Assembly (NCBI RefSeq): GCF_030812295.1
Contig: NZ_JAUSSK010000001.1
Coordinates: 1,116,001-1,180,000, forward strand
Length of the DNA stretch: 64,000 nt
Reading direction: 5' to 3'
Origin: Luteibacter jiangsuensis
GTDB lineage: Bacteria; Pseudomonadota; Gammaproteobacteria; Xanthomonadales; Rhodanobacteraceae
In this document: positions 17,459 through 32,004 of the stretch, one piece after another
Numbering within the stretch: the first letter of the stretch is position 1
How the letters are laid out: the number at the start of each line of letters is the position of its first letter
The notes under the pieces: generated by a model
Seen by the model: the letters and a program-made list of their open reading frames with translations, nothing else
What the model was told of the DNA's origin: nothing
Database searches by the model: none
Program-made: the position numbers and the translations under genes

Positions 17459-18886
17459 TTACAGCAGAAACAGCGTGGCGAGGCCGAGGAAAATGAAGAA
17501 GCCACCGCTATCGGTCATCGCGGTGATGAGCACGCTCGAACCCAGCGCGGGGTCGCGCCCGAGCTTGGTCATCAGCATGGGAATGCCCACGCCCATGAAG
17601 GCGGCGAGCAACAGGTTAAGGGTCATCGCCGACATCATCACCAGGCCCAGCGATATGCTGCCGTAGAGCAGCCACGCGACGATGCCGATCGCGCCACCCC
17701 ACACGATGCCGTTGACCAGGGAGACCGTCATCTCCTTGCGCCACAAGCGCCGGGCCTGGGACACGCCGATCTGTTCCAGCGCCATCGCGCGAACGATCAT
17801 GGTGATGGTCTGGTTGCCGGAATTGCCGCCTATACCCGCCACGATGGGCATCAGCGCGGCCAGCGCCACGAGCTTCTCGATCGAGTGTTCGAACAAGCCG
17901 ATGACACGCGAGGCGATGAAGGCGGTGACCAGATTGATGGCCAGCCATGCCCAGCGGTTGCGCACGGATTTCCATACCGAGGCGAAGATATCTTCTTCCT
18001 CGCGCAGGCCGCCGCGCGACAAGGCTTCGGTTTCACTCTCTTCACGGATGAAATCGAGCATGGCGTCGACGGCGATACGCCCGATCAGGCGCTGGTTCGC
18101 ATCGACGACGGGCGCGGTGACCAGGTCGTAGCGTTCGAACGCCTGGGCCACGTCATAGGCGTCGTCCTCGGGGCGGAACGTATTCACGTCGGGCGCCATG
18201 ATCTCGTGAACCATCTTCTCGGGCGAGTTCACCAGCAGCCAGTGCAGCGGCAGCACGCCGGTGAGCACGTTGTCCGAGTTGACCACGAAAAGCTTGTCGG
18301 TCTGCGCCGGCAGTTCGTCGAAGCGGCGCAAGTAACGCAGCACCACCTCGAGGCTGATGTCCTCGCGGATGGTGACCATGTCGAAATCCATCAACGCGCC
18401 GACCTGGTCGTCCTCATACGACATGGCGGCTTGCACGCGCTCGCGCTCCTGCGCGTCGAGGCTGGCCATCAGCTCGGGCAGCACCTCGGTCGGCAGGTCG
18501 TCGACGAGGTCGGCGAGTTCATCGGCATCCAACGGTTCGACGGCGGCGAGGATCTCGCTGTCGTCCATATCCGCGATCAGGGATTCGCGAACCGAGTCGG
18601 ATACCTCGAGCAGGATGTCGCCGTCACGATCGGAACGCACGCGCTGCCAGACGGCGAGGCGGTCTTCCAGCGGCAACGATTCCAGCACGTCCGCCAGATC
18701 GGCCGGATGCAAGTCGTCGAGCCGCGCCTGGAGTTCCGCATCGGCGGCCTCCAGCGCGGCCTCATCGCCGTCCGGCGCGGCTCCCGCGAACGCGAGCAGG
18801 CCTTCGCGGCGGCGCAAGAGGTCGACGATCGTCTCCAGCCTGTCGTGTAGACGGGGCGTGGAGGCGCGCGGCTCGTTCTCGCTCAT
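17459..18886 (-). CDS. mgtE: MgtE-family magnesium transporter
   Basis: 475 aa. MgtE is a homodimeric Mg2+ channel of the inner membrane gated by cytosolic Mg2+. Domains in order: N-terminal superhelical domain (about 30-150, [15 protein letters not shown]), two CBS domains (about 160-285), a connecting helix, and five membrane helices (about 310-475) with [18 protein letters not shown], the conserved pore-lining segment. The ATG at 18886 overlaps the ispF stop as ATGA, so it is probably translated from the ispD-ispF transcript. No Mg-sensing leader is seen because the gene is internal to the operon. Confidence 0.95.
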   Translation of the reverse strand: MSENEPRASTPRLHDRLETIVDLLRRREGLLAFAGAAPDGDEAALEAADAELQARLDDLHPADLADVLESLPLEDRLAVWQRVRSDRDGDILLEVSDSVRESLIADMDDSEILAAVEPLDADELADLVDDLPTEVLPELMASLDAQERERVQAAMSYEDDQVGALMDFDMVTIREDISLEVVLRYLRRFDELPAQTDKLFVVNSDNVLTGVLPLHWLLVNSPEKMVHEIMAPDVNTFRPEDDAYDVAQAFERYDLVTAPVVDANQRLIGRIAVDAMLDFIREESETEALSRGGLREEEDIFASVWKSVRNRWAWLAINLVTAFIASRVIGLFEHSIEKLVALAALMPIVAGIGGNSGNQTITMIVRAMALEQIGVSQARRLWRKEMTVSLVNGIVWGGAIGIVAWLLYGSISLGLVMMSAMTLNLLLAAFMGVGIPMLMTKLGRDPALGSSVLITAMTDSGGFFIFLGLATLFLL

Positions 18887-19356
18887 GCGCGCAGCACCAG
18901 CACCGTGGCCAGCGCGGCGATGCCCTCGCGGCGGCCAGTGAAGCCGAGCGTCTCGGTGGTGGTCGCCTTGATGCTGATGCGATCGATGTCCACGCCGAGG
19001 TCGGCGGCGATGATCTCGCGCATGCCCAGGGCATGGGGGCCCACCTTGGGCGCCTCGCAGATGATCGTCATGTCCGCGTTGCCGAGCACGTAGCCGCGCT
19101 CGGACAACATGGCCGCCACGGCGCGGACGAAGCTGCGGCTGTCGGCGCCACGCCAGCGATCGTCCGAGGGCGGAAAGTGCTTGCCGATATCGCCCAGCGC
19201 CAGGGCGCCGAGCAAGGCGTCGCAAAGCGCATGCAACACCACGTCACCGTCGGAATGCGCGAGCACACCCTGCCCATGCGGCACACGCACGCCACCCAGC
19301 ATCACATGGTCGCCTTCGCCGAACGCGTGGACGTCGAATCCCTGGCCTATGCGCAT
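18883..19356 (-). CDS. ispF: IspF, MEcPP synthase (MEP isoprenoid pathway)
   Basis: 157 aa. It converts CDP-ME 2-phosphate to 2-C-methyl-D-erythritol 2,4-cyclodiphosphate with release of CMP. The metal site GFDVHAF (Asp and His near residues 8-10), the [18 protein letters not shown] motif and the terminal [13 protein letters not shown] are all family signatures. The ATG at 19356 shares one base with the ispD stop (TAATG), and its stop overlaps the mgtE start, so all three are coupled. Confidence 0.97.
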   Translation of the reverse strand: MRIGQGFDVHAFGEGDHVMLGGVRVPHGQGVLAHSDGDVVLHALCDALLGALALGDIGKHFPPSDDRWRGADSRSFVRAVAAMLSERGYVLGNADMTIICEAPKVGPHALGMREIIAADLGVDIDRISIKATTTETLGFTGRREGIAALATVLVLRA

Positions 19357-20045
19357 TACCGTGTCCTCCCTAGAAGGAACTCGGCCAGCGCGAAATCGGC
19401 CGGCGTCGTCACCTTGATGTTGTCTTCCGATCCTTCCACCAGCAGGGGCGATACGCCGGTACGCTCCATGGCCATCGCCTCGTCGCTCACCACGATACCC
19501 GCCTCGGCGGCAAGGCGAAGTGCATGCGCCAACGCAGCGCGGCGGAACATCTGCGGCGTGAAGGCACGCCAGCGACCATCGCGCGCTTCGGTGGCGATGC
19601 TGTGACACCCTGCGTCGGCACGTTTCAGGGTATCGCGCAGGGGCGCGCCGAGCAGGCCGCCCTCCCCCTTCCCCGCGAGTTCGACCAGGCGTTCGATGTC
19701 AACGGCGCGCACGCACGGCCGCGCGGCGTCGTGCACCAGCACGAACTCATCGTCCGCCACGCCGGCCGGCAGCGCGTGCAGGCCGGCCAGGACCGAAGCA
19801 CTGCGCTCACTGCCTCCGACGGTGACGATCAACGGCTTGCCGCCGATGGTATCGGTGGCCGCGAAATGCGTGTCGTCGGCCGCGATGGCCACCAGCAACC
19901 CGGCAATACGTGGATGTGCCGCCAGCCGTTCCAGCGTGTGATCGATGAGTGGCCGGCCGGCCAGCCACTGGTATTGCTTCGGCCGGTCGCCGCCGGCCCG
20001 GACACCCTTTCCGGCGGCCGGCACCACGCACCAGAGCGCGTCCAT
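19356..20045 (-). CDS. ispD: IspD, CDP-methylerythritol cytidylyltransferase
   Basis: 229 aa. It joins CTP and MEP to form CDP-methylerythritol. Nucleotide-binding motif [18 protein letters not shown] (residues about 8-25), then [11 protein letters not shown] and the terminal [17 protein letters not shown] are diagnostic. The ATG at 20045 overlaps the ftsB stop (TGATG); a GTG one codon earlier is possible. Adjacent ispD-ispF is the usual arrangement of these sequential-pathway genes. Confidence 0.97.
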   Translation of the reverse strand: MDALWCVVPAAGKGVRAGGDRPKQYQWLAGRPLIDHTLERLAAHPRIAGLLVAIAADDTHFAATDTIGGKPLIVTVGGSERSASVLAGLHALPAGVADDEFVLVHDAARPCVRAVDIERLVELAGKGEGGLLGAPLRDTLKRADAGCHSIATEARDGRWRAFTPQMFRRAALAHALRLAAEAGIVVSDEAMAMERTGVSPLLVEGSEDNIKVTTPADFALAEFLLGRTR

Positions 20046-20389
20046 CACTGGCCGCCGGGGGCGATGGGCGGCGGAGGCGGTGGCGCGCTGGTCGCGGCAC
20101 CCGGCTCCACCACCTGGTAGAACGTCTCACCCGGCTTGACCAGGCCCAGTTCCTGACGCGCGCGCGCCTCGGTGGCCTGCTCGCCGTGCTTCAAGTCTTC
20201 CACGTCCGCGGCGAGCGCCTGGTTGCGCTTCTGCAAGCTGGCGTTTTCGTCGGTCTGCTTCTTGACCGACTCGCGCAGCGAATCGACCTCCGCCATGCCC
20301 CCACCGCCGACCCACAGCTTCAGCTGCAGCGCGATGAGGACGATGACGAGGATCAGGCCGATCCAGCGCAGGATTGCCGCGTTACTCAA
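20045..20389 (-). CDS. ftsB: FtsB, divisome coiled-coil membrane protein
   Basis: 114 aa. One N-terminal membrane helix (about residues 8-26), then a periplasmic coiled coil (about 32-70, DSLRESVKKQTDENASL...) and the conserved ARQELGLVKPGE region, ending in a proline-rich tail longer than in E. coli FtsB (103 aa). FtsB joins FtsL and FtsQ to activate septal peptidoglycan synthesis. The only plausible start is TTG at 20389, with a weak Shine-Dalgarno, nine bases after the eno stop. The eno-ftsB-ispD-ispF order is conserved in gammaproteobacteria. Confidence 0.92.
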   Translation of the reverse strand: MSNAAILRWIGLILVIVLIALQLKLWVGGGGMAEVDSLRESVKKQTDENASLQKRNQALAADVEDLKHGEQATEARARQELGLVKPGETFYQVVEPGAATSAPPPPPPIAPGGQ

Positions 20390-20397
20390 GGCACGAC

Positions 20398-22090
<1,693 letters not shown>

Positions 22091-22185
22091 CCGGCCTGTC
22101 TCCCCGGGACCTTTGCGGTCCCGCCGTTGGAATGCCGGCGCATGGCGCACCGGATTCCGTCAATCATACCGTTCCGGAGGAACGA

Positions 22186-24725
<2,540 letters not shown>

Positions 24726-24847
24726 CTAAGCGAGCCCCCGCTCGCGAGTGGTACCTGAATGGAAAGCCGAAGCGTCCTCCCACGCCGATGCCATCCTGTC
24801 GGGGGAACCGCGCTTCCCACGGCCGCTTCTCCCGATACCATGTGCGG

Positions 24848-26647
24848 ATGAATGCCTCCCAGATTCCCGCCCGCCTCCAGGCCCTTCGTGCCGCCATGGC
24901 CCGCGAAGGCGTCGCCGCCGTCGTCGTTCCCACGGCCGACCCGCACCTGTCCGAGTACCTGCCGCCGCGCTGGCAGGCGCGCCAGTGGCTGTCCGGCTTC
25001 ACCGGATCGGCCGGCACCCTGGTGGTGACCGCCACCGGCGGCGGACTGTGGACCGATTCCCGCTACTTCGCCCAGGCCGAGGGTGAACTGGCAGGCAGCG
25101 GCCTCCCCCTGATGAAACTGAACGTGGCGCACACACCGGAACACGTGGCCTGGCTGGCGGAGCAACTCGGCGCTGGCGACGTCGTCGCCGTGGCCGGCGA
25201 CAGCTTGTCCGTCGCCAGCGCCGAAAGCCTGTCCAGGCGTCTGGAAACCGCCGGCTCCCGCCTGCGCACCGACCTGGACCTGCCCGCCGCCGTCTGGACC
25301 GATCGGCCCCCGCGGCCCGAGGCGCCCGTCTACGCCCACGCGGCCCCGTTCGCCACGGTCGAGCGAGCCGACAAGCTGCGCCACGTGCGCACGGCGATGC
25401 GCCGGGCCGGAGCCACGCATCATCTGCTTTCCAGCCTCGATGACATCGCCTGGCTGATGAACCTTCGCGGCGCCGACGTCGAGTACAACCCGGTATTCCT
25501 GGCCCACCTCCTGATCGAGGACGCGCGGGCCACGCTTTTCGTCGATGCCGCCAAGGTACCGGCCGGGCTGAAGGCCGTGCTGGCCGCCGACGGCATCGCC
25601 CTGGCCGATTACGGCACCGTTGCCTCGGCGATCGCCGCGTTGCCGGACGATGCGGTGCTGATGTACGACGCCAGCCGCGTCGTCGTTTCCGTATTGGAAG
25701 GCCTGCCCGCGAGCGTGAAGCATGTGCGTGCGCCACATCCATCGACCGCGCAGAAGGCGCGCAAGACCGCGGAGGAGCTGGACCATATCCGCGACGTGAT
25801 GCGACGCGACGGCGCCGCGCTGGCCCGTGCGTTCCGGCACATCGAGGCGGCGCTCGCCGCTGGCCAGGCGCTGACGGAACTGGACGTGGACACGATCGTG
25901 CGCGCCGCGCGCGAGGCCCAGGCCGGTTTCGTGGGTGAGAGCTTCTCCACCATCGCCGGCTACCAGGCCAACGGCGCCCTGCCGCATTACCGCGCCACGG
26001 AAGCCTCGTTCAGTCCCCTGGCCGCCAAGGGATTGCTGCTGGTCGACTCCGGCGGCCAATACCTCGGAGGCACCACCGATATCACGCGGGTGCTCGCGCT
26101 GGGCCCGGTCACCGACGAACAGCGCCGCGACTCGACCCTCGTACTGAAGGGCATGATCGCGCTGTCGCGCGCGCGTTTTCCCAAGGGGGCGAGTGGACCG
26201 CAGCTGGACGCGCTCGCCCGTGCGCCGCTCTGGGCCGCCGGCATGGATTTCGGCCATGGCACCGGCCATGGCGTGGGCTACTTCCTCAACGTCCATGAAG
26301 GTCCGCACGGCATCCGCCCACCCGTGGCCGGCGGCGCGCTGGTGCCGCTGGAAACCGGGATGATCACCTCGATCGAGCCCGGCCTGTACAAGCCGGGCCG
26401 CCATGGCATCCGCCACGAGAACCTCGCCGTGGTGACCCAGGCCGACTCGACCGAATTCGGCGAGTTCCTGGCCTTCGAGACGCTGACGCTCTGCCCCTTC
26501 GACCGCCGCGGCCTGGAGCCGCGCCTGCTGGAGCCCTCGGAACGGGCCTGGCTGGACGATTACCACGCCACCGTCCGCGCCGCGTTGTCCCCGCTGCTCG
26601 ACGGCGCCGACCGGGAATGGCTGGAGTGGCACTGCGCCCCTCTCTAG
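24848..26647 (+). CDS. Aminopeptidase P-like M24 metallopeptidase (long form)
   Basis: 599 aa. Length and architecture match the XPNPEP1-like long form: two creatinase-like N-terminal domains (to about residue 300) and a C-terminal pita-bread M24 domain. Metal ligands are traceable: Asp in LLVDSGGQY, Asp in GGTTDITR, His in HGTGHGVGYFLNVHEGP, Glu in TSIEPGLY and Glu in RHENLAVV. It should remove N-terminal residues preceding proline. The ATG at 24848 is the natural start; an open frame upstream has no homology. It is single between pyrG and parE. Confidence 0.93.
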   Translation: MNASQIPARLQALRAAMAREGVAAVVVPTADPHLSEYLPPRWQARQWLSGFTGSAGTLVVTATGGGLWTDSRYFAQAEGELAGSGLPLMKLNVAHTPEHVAWLAEQLGAGDVVAVAGDSLSVASAESLSRRLETAGSRLRTDLDLPAAVWTDRPPRPEAPVYAHAAPFATVERADKLRHVRTAMRRAGATHHLLSSLDDIAWLMNLRGADVEYNPVFLAHLLIEDARATLFVDAAKVPAGLKAVLAADGIALADYGTVASAIAALPDDAVLMYDASRVVVSVLEGLPASVKHVRAPHPSTAQKARKTAEELDHIRDVMRRDGAALARAFRHIEAALAAGQALTELDVDTIVRAAREAQAGFVGESFSTIAGYQANGALPHYRATEASFSPLAAKGLLLVDSGGQYLGGTTDITRVLALGPVTDEQRRDSTLVLKGMIALSRARFPKGASGPQLDALARAPLWAAGMDFGHGTGHGVGYFLNVHEGPHGIRPPVAGGALVPLETGMITSIEPGLYKPGRHGIRHENLAVVTQADSTEFGEFLAFETLTLCPFDRRGLEPRLLEPSERAWLDDYHATVRAALSPLLDGADREWLEWHCAPL

Positions 26648-26762
26648 CATCCCAACGCTGGCCCGACCGCGAATCTCACGGGCTGATACGGGAATCGCCC
26701 AGGCTTGACCATCTTGGGGACCTGACCCCATCCTGCCCGGCTACGTCACACCCGCGAAGACC

Positions 26763-28652
26763 ATGAATACTCGCTACAACGCCTCAGACATCGAAGTCCT
26801 CAGCGGTCTTGACCCCGTCAAGCGCCGCCCCGGCATGTACACGGACACCTCGCGGCCGAACCACCTCGCCCAGGAAGTCATCGACAACTCCGTCGACGAG
26901 GCGCTCGCGGGCCATGCGAAGACCATCGAGGTCACCGTCTTCAACGACGGCTCGGTCGAAGTGACCGACGATGGCCGCGGCATGCCCGTGGACATCCATC
27001 CGGAAGAGAAGGTCCCGGGTGTCGAACTGATCCTCACCCGCCTGCATGCGGGTGGCAAGTTCTCCAACAAGAACTACGCCTTCTCGGGCGGCCTGCACGG
27101 CGTGGGTGTCTCGGTGGTCAACGCGCTGTCCACGCGCGTGGACGTCACCATCCGCCGCGATGCCCAGGAATACCGGATGAGCTTCGCCAATGGCGATCGC
27201 TCAAGCGATCTCGAGGTGATCGGCAGCGTCCCGAAGAAGAAGACAGGCACCACGTTGCGCTTCTGGCCCGATCCGAAGTATTTCGATACACCGCGCATCC
27301 TCGTCTCGAAACTGAAGCACCTGCTTCGCGCCAAGGCGGTGCTTTGCGCCGGTCTCACCGTGCGCCTGCTCGACGAGTCCTCGGGCGAAACCACGGAGTG
27401 GTACTTCGAGGATGGCCTGCCGGATTACCTGCGCGGCGAACTCCAGGGCGCCGAGGCCTTGCCGGCCGAATTGTTCGTGAAGCATTTCTCCCGCGAAACC
27501 GATGCGCTGGACGTGGCCCTCGCCTGGCTGCCGGAAGGCGAGCTGGTCCAGGAAAGCTACGTCAACCTGATCCCCACCGCGCAAGGCGGCACGCACGTGA
27601 ATGGCCTTCGCTCGGGCCTCACCAACGCCATTCGTGAATTCTGCGACCTGCGCAACCTGCTGCCGCGTGGCGTGAAGCTGGCGCCGGAAGATGTATGGGA
27701 ACGGCTGGCCTTCGTCCTCAGCGTGAAGTTGCAGGACGCGCAGTTCGCCGGCCAGACGAAGGAACGCCTGTCCTCGCGCAGCGCCGCGGCCATCGTGGAG
27801 GGCGTGGTGCACGACGCCTTCAGCCTGTGGCTCAACCAGCACGTGGACACCGGCGAGAAGATCGCCCAGCTCGCCATCGAGCGGGCCAGCGCACGCCTCA
27901 AGGCGGCCAAGCAGGTGGTGCGCAAGAAGATCACCCAGGGCCCCGCCCTGCCCGGCAAGCTGGCCGACTGCGCGGCCACCGACCTCACCCGTACCGAACT
28001 CTTCCTCGTCGAGGGCGACTCGGCGGGAGGCTCGGCCAAGCAGGCGCGCGACAAGGATTTCCAGGCGATCCTTCCGCTGCGCGGCAAGATCCTCAATACC
28101 TGGGAAGTCGAATCGGGCGCGGTGCTGGCTTCACAGGAAGTGCATGACCTCGCCGTGGCGATCGGTTGCGATCCCGGCAAGGACGATCTCTCCAGCCTGC
28201 GCTACGGCAAGGTGGTGATTCTCGCCGATGCCGACTCCGACGGCCTGCACATCGCCACACTGCTCTCGGCATTGTTCTTGCGCCATTTCCCTTCACTGGT
28301 GCGCGAAGGCCATGTATTCGTGGCCATGCCGCCACTGTTCCGCGTCGACGTGGGCAAGCAGGTGTTCTATTGCCTGGACGAGGAAGAAAAACGCCTGATG
28401 CTGGAGAAGGTCGAGCGCGAGAAAATGAAGGGCGCCGTCAGCGTCACTCGCTTCAAGGGCCTGGGCGAGATGAATCCCGCGCAGCTGCGCGAATCCACCA
28501 TCCATCCCGATACACGCCGCCTCGTGCAGCTGACGGTCGAGGCGGACGACGGTACGCAAAAGCTCATGGACATGCTGCTGGCCAAGAAGCGGGCCGGCGA
28601 CCGCAAGCAATGGCTGGAAGACAAGGGCGACCTGGCGACACTCGAAGTCTGA
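26763..28652 (+). CDS. parE: ParE, topoisomerase IV subunit B
   Basis: 629 aa. ParE is the ATPase subunit of topoisomerase IV, which decatenates daughter chromosomes. The GHKL ATPase motifs are EVIDNSVDEALAG, DDGRGMPVDIHP and GGLHGVGVSVVNAL; the transducer has KTGTTLRFWPD, and the TOPRIM part has VEGDSAGGSAKQ and the acidic DADSDGLHI. Its length of about 630 aa and the KNYAFSGGLHGVG string favour ParE over GyrB, which is about 800 aa in this group. The ATG at 26763 is the family start. A terminator follows. Confidence 0.96.
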   Translation: MNTRYNASDIEVLSGLDPVKRRPGMYTDTSRPNHLAQEVIDNSVDEALAGHAKTIEVTVFNDGSVEVTDDGRGMPVDIHPEEKVPGVELILTRLHAGGKFSNKNYAFSGGLHGVGVSVVNALSTRVDVTIRRDAQEYRMSFANGDRSSDLEVIGSVPKKKTGTTLRFWPDPKYFDTPRILVSKLKHLLRAKAVLCAGLTVRLLDESSGETTEWYFEDGLPDYLRGELQGAEALPAELFVKHFSRETDALDVALAWLPEGELVQESYVNLIPTAQGGTHVNGLRSGLTNAIREFCDLRNLLPRGVKLAPEDVWERLAFVLSVKLQDAQFAGQTKERLSSRSAAAIVEGVVHDAFSLWLNQHVDTGEKIAQLAIERASARLKAAKQVVRKKITQGPALPGKLADCAATDLTRTELFLVEGDSAGGSAKQARDKDFQAILPLRGKILNTWEVESGAVLASQEVHDLAVAIGCDPGKDDLSSLRYGKVVILADADSDGLHIATLLSALFLRHFPSLVREGHVFVAMPPLFRVDVGKQVFYCLDEEEKRLMLEKVEREKMKGAVSVTRFKGLGEMNPAQLRESTIHPDTRRLVQLTVEADDGTQKLMDMLLAKKRAGDRKQWLEDKGDLATLEV

Positions 28653-28662
28653 GGGCATAGCG

Positions 28663-28690
28663 AAAAAGCCCGGCTCGCGCCGGGCTTTTT
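28663..28690 (+). terminator. Rho-independent terminator of parE
   Basis: A stem AAGCCCGG / CCGGGCTT with loop CTCGCG is followed by TTTTTTA, ten bases after the parE stop. A run of A residues on the other side could also let it work on the minus strand for pgi. Confidence 0.92.
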
Positions 28691-28700
28691 TATGACTTGA

Positions 28701-28774
28701 ATCGGCGACAGGGTCGGCTCCCACCAGGGGGGACGCGATGCCCGGGCTCGGTGAGAGCCGACCCTGTCGGTGAT
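28701..28774. repeat. REP doublet 2 (inverted pair) between parE and pgi
   Basis: ATCGGCGACAGGGTCGGCTCCCACC (28701-28725) and an inverted partner with two changes (28750-28774) are 24 bases apart, between the parE terminator and the convergent pgi stop. Confidence 0.9.
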
Positions 28775-28784
28775 GCTCCCGCGC

Positions 28785-30419
28785 TTACCGCCGGCTGCGA
28801 ATCGCCCCGATCAGCGCACGCGTGGCGCCGTCGAACTGAGACAGGTCGCCCGCATCCTTGTCGTTGCTCAGCGAAGGCAGGATCTGCTTGGCGATGACCT
28901 TGCCCAGTTCCACGCCCCACTGGTCGAACGCGTTGATGCCCCACAGGTGGCCCAGCAGGAACACCTTGTGCTCGTACAGCGCGATCAGCGCACCCAGCGA
29001 GTGGGGGGTGAGCGAGTCGAGCATGAACACGGTGCTGGGGCGGTCGCCCTTGAACGTACGCTGCGCAGCCAGCGCGCGGCGCTCTTGCTCGGTTCCGGTT
29101 TTCGCCTCGGCCAAGGCCTCGTCGAAGGTCTTGCCCAGCGACAGCGCGGCCGCCTGCGCGAGCAGATTGGACAGCAGCACGTCGTGGTTCTCGCGCAGCG
29201 GATGCGCCGGCTTCACCAGGCCGATGAACTCCAGCGGCACCGTGTCCGTGCCCTGGTGCAAGGCCTGGAAGTACGCATGTTGCGCGTTCGTGCCGATGCT
29301 GCCCCAGACGACCGGCACGGTCGACTGGCGCACTTCGCTGCCGTCATCCGGATGCACATGCTTGCCGAGGCTTTCCATCTCCAACTGCTGCAGGTACGAC
29401 GGCAGGTCGGCCAGCGAGTCGACGTACGGCACCACCGCCCGGCTGCTTCGGCCGAGGATGTTGCGGTTCCAGAATTCGGCGATGGTCAGCAGGACAGGAA
29501 GGTTGTCCTTCCACTCCGCCGTAAGGAAATGGTCGTCGGCTTCGGCGGCACCGGCGAGCAACTCGCGGAACCCCTTCATGCCGATGGCGAACGCGATCGA
29601 GGCACCCACGGCCGACCACAGCGAAAAACGGCCGCCGACATAGTCCCACATGGGCAGCACCTGCGAGGCGCCCCACTTGTGTACGGCCTCGTCGTTGGAG
29701 CTCACGGCGATGAAATGTTTCGAGGTCCTGGCCTCGTCGGCGCCGTTGGCCTTCAGTATCCAGTTGCGGAACACGCCGCCGTTGAGCAGCGTTTCCTGCG
29801 TGTTGAAGCTCTTGGAAACCAGGATCACCAGCGTGTGCGCCGGGTCGAGCTTCTTCATCAGGTCGTAGGCGGCCTGGCCGTCCACATTGGTCAGGAAGTG
29901 GCTCGTGATGCCCTTGACGTGGAACTGCTCCAGCGCATGCACGGCCAGCCGCGGACCCAGGTCCGACCCGCCGATGCCGATGTTCACCACGTCGGTGACA
30001 CGTCCGATCAGACCGACGGATTCGCCCTCGCCCTTATGCACGGCGTTGACGAGCAGTTCCATCTTGTCGAGCGCATCGGCGACGTCCTTGCGGACCTCGG
30101 CCGGTGCCGCCGGATGACGCGACGCACCACCACGCAGGGCGGTATGCAGGACCGCGCGGTCTTCGGAGGTGTTGATGTGCTTGCCGGCGAACATGGCGTC
30201 GCGGGCGGCTTTCCAGCCGGTGCTCTCGATGTATTCGCCCACGGCGTCGAGCGCGGCGATGTCGAGCTTCTGCCGCGACACGTCGAGGAGGATCGGGCCC
30301 ATGCGACGGCGCAGACGCTCACCGCGGGCTTCATCCTGGACGAGATCGCGGAGGGTGGTCTTGGCGAGACGGGAGGCATGCTCCTCGAACGAGGGCAACG
30401 GTGCGTGCTTTGATTCCAT
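28785..30419 (-). CDS. pgi: Glucose-6-phosphate isomerase
   Basis: 544 aa. It interconverts glucose 6-phosphate and fructose 6-phosphate. Diagnostic strings: VVNIGIGGSDLGP, SKSFNTQETLLN, WDYVGGRFSLWSAVG (PGI signature 1 region), GTNAQHAYFQALHQGTDTVP with the catalytic His, and near the end GINAFDQWGVELGK (PGI signature 2). The ATG at 30419 opens MESKHAPLPSFEEHASRLA; the in-frame extension upstream crosses a REP element and is not coding. It is flanked on both sides by REP doublets. Confidence 0.97.
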   Translation of the reverse strand: MESKHAPLPSFEEHASRLAKTTLRDLVQDEARGERLRRRMGPILLDVSRQKLDIAALDAVGEYIESTGWKAARDAMFAGKHINTSEDRAVLHTALRGGASRHPAAPAEVRKDVADALDKMELLVNAVHKGEGESVGLIGRVTDVVNIGIGGSDLGPRLAVHALEQFHVKGITSHFLTNVDGQAAYDLMKKLDPAHTLVILVSKSFNTQETLLNGGVFRNWILKANGADEARTSKHFIAVSSNDEAVHKWGASQVLPMWDYVGGRFSLWSAVGASIAFAIGMKGFRELLAGAAEADDHFLTAEWKDNLPVLLTIAEFWNRNILGRSSRAVVPYVDSLADLPSYLQQLEMESLGKHVHPDDGSEVRQSTVPVVWGSIGTNAQHAYFQALHQGTDTVPLEFIGLVKPAHPLRENHDVLLSNLLAQAAALSLGKTFDEALAEAKTGTEQERRALAAQRTFKGDRPSTVFMLDSLTPHSLGALIALYEHKVFLLGHLWGINAFDQWGVELGKVIAKQILPSLSNDKDAGDLSQFDGATRALIGAIRSRR

Positions 30420-30527
30420 GGCTTCCACTTGGCTGCAACGGAGGGGGGAAGCGGCGATGTTACCGCAGTGCAGCGTAAGTGGATTGCATGGATGTTGCGT
30501 GGCTGGACAGGAGACCGGCGGGAGAGC

Positions 30528-30618
30528 ATCGCCGACAGGGTCGGCTCCCACCAGAACCTTCGAGGCTGCAGCCGGACTTGACCCGCCGTGCCTGGTGGGA
30601 GCCGACCCTGTCGGCGAT
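30528..30618. repeat. REP doublet 3 (inverted pair) between pgi and panD
   Basis: ATCGCCGACAGGGTCGGCTCCCACC (30528-30552) and its perfect inverted copy (30594-30618) are separated by 41 bases. It lies 12 bases downstream of the panD stop and about 110 bases upstream of the pgi start, so here the doublet is between genes in the same direction. Confidence 0.92.
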
Positions 30619-30630
30619 TGCCCGCTGCCC

Positions 30631-31011
30631 TCAGGCGGCCTGCTTCGGAATCGAATGGTTCGTGTGCGTGATGCGGTTGTGCGCATCGACGTAGACGAGG
30701 TCCGGCTGGTACTTGGCCATTTCCGCCTCGGAAAGTCCGACGAAGGCGGCGATGATCACCAGGTCGCCCGTGGACACACGGCGCGCGGCACTTCCGTTCA
30801 CCGAGATGATGCCCGAGCCCTCTTCCGCACGCAGCGCGTAGGTGACGAAGCGCTCACCGTTGTTGATGTTCCACGCGTGGATCTGCTCGTATTCGCGGAT
30901 GCCCGCGGCATCGAGCAGGTTGCCATCGATGGCGATGGAACCTTCGTAGTTCAGCTCGGCGTGAGTCACCGTGGCCCGGTGGATCTTGCACTTGAGCATG
31001 TTGAGGTGCAT
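30631..31011 (-). CDS. panD: PanD, aspartate 1-decarboxylase (pyruvoyl enzyme)
   Basis: 126 aa. PanD makes beta-alanine for pantothenate. The proenzyme cleaves itself between Gly24 and Ser25 (NYEGSIAID) to form the pyruvoyl group. Start [20 protein letters not shown] and internal [24 protein letters not shown] match the family. The ATG at 31011 is supported by homology. It is 137 bases downstream of panC, and a REP doublet follows the stop codon. Confidence 0.97.
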   Translation of the reverse strand: MHLNMLKCKIHRATVTHAELNYEGSIAIDGNLLDAAGIREYEQIHAWNINNGERFVTYALRAEEGSGIISVNGSAARRVSTGDLVIIAAFVGLSEAEMAKYQPDLVYVDAHNRITHTNHSIPKQAA

Positions 31012-31148
31012 GGCGGTCTCTGGGGTTCGTCGATTACAAAAACGCCCATTCTAACGGAGGGTTGCCCGTCCGTCGTGAGGGCTTCCTCTGTCGGTGCGCT
31101 TTATGGGGGAGCCGGCGCGGAAACGCAAGTCCCCGTTTGTGAAAGGAT

Positions 31149-31994
31149 TCAGTCGAAAGGCAGGTTGTCGATCAAGCGAGTGGCGCCGAGCCGGGCGGCG
31201 ACCAGCGCCACCAGGCCTTCCCGTTCGTCGGGACCGGGTTCGGCCAGGTCCTCGGCGCGGCGGATGGCCACATAGTCGGGCACGAAGCCCGCCCGCTCCA
31301 GGCGTGCCTTCGCTGCCTGCTCCAGCGCCTGCCAGGCGTGACCCTGGCGGAAGAGCTCGCGCATCTGCACGAGCGTGGCGTAGATCTGTGGCGCCCTCGT
31401 CCTCTCCTGGGCGGACAGGTACTGATTGCGCGAACTCATGGCCAGCCCGTCGTCGTCGCGCAGGGTCGGCGCGGACATCACCTTCACCGAGAGGGAGAGG
31501 TCGGCGACCATCCGCTCGATCACCTTCAGCTGCTGGAAATCCTTCTGGCCGAACACCGCGATGTCCGGCTGGACCAGGCTGAACAACTTGGCGACCACGG
31601 TTGCCACGCCATCGAAGTGGCCCGGACGGCAGGCGCCTTCCAGCGTATCGGTGATGACCGGCACATGGATGCTCACGCTGGCGGCGGGACCGAAGGGATA
31701 CATGGTGGCCACTTCGGGGGCGAACAGGATATCGCAGCCCGCTTCCGCCAGCCCGGCCTGATCCTGGGCCAGCGTGCGCGGATAGCGCTCGAAATCCTCG
31801 CCGGGGCCGAACTGCGTCGGGTTGACGAACACGCTGGCGACGACCCGGTCGGCACGAGCCCGGGCGAGCTTCAGCAGTGAGTGATGGCCCGCGTGCAGGT
31901 TGCCCATGGTCGGCACGAAGCCGACGTTCTGGCCGGCGGCGCGCCAGCCGCGGATCGCGGCGCGGATGGCCGCCGCATCGGTGACGGTCTGCAT
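31149..31994 (-). CDS. panC: PanC, pantothenate synthetase
   Basis: 281 aa. It joins pantoate and beta-alanine with ATP. The HIGH-like motif of this nucleotidyltransferase family is in VPTMGNLHAGHHSLLKLA; VFVNPTQFGPGEDF, VVAKLFSLVQPDIAVFGQKDFQQL and the KMSKS-like MSSRNQYLS follow. The ATG at 31994 starts MQTVTDAAAIR. It is ten bases downstream of the panB stop, so panB and panC form a tight pair; panD follows after 137 bases. Confidence 0.97.
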   Translation of the reverse strand: MQTVTDAAAIRAAIRGWRAAGQNVGFVPTMGNLHAGHHSLLKLARARADRVVASVFVNPTQFGPGEDFERYPRTLAQDQAGLAEAGCDILFAPEVATMYPFGPAASVSIHVPVITDTLEGACRPGHFDGVATVVAKLFSLVQPDIAVFGQKDFQQLKVIERMVADLSLSVKVMSAPTLRDDDGLAMSSRNQYLSAQERTRAPQIYATLVQMRELFRQGHAWQALEQAAKARLERAGFVPDYVAIRRAEDLAEPGPDEREGLVALVAARLGATRLIDNLPFD

Positions 31995-32004
31995 GGTGGT
32001 GCCC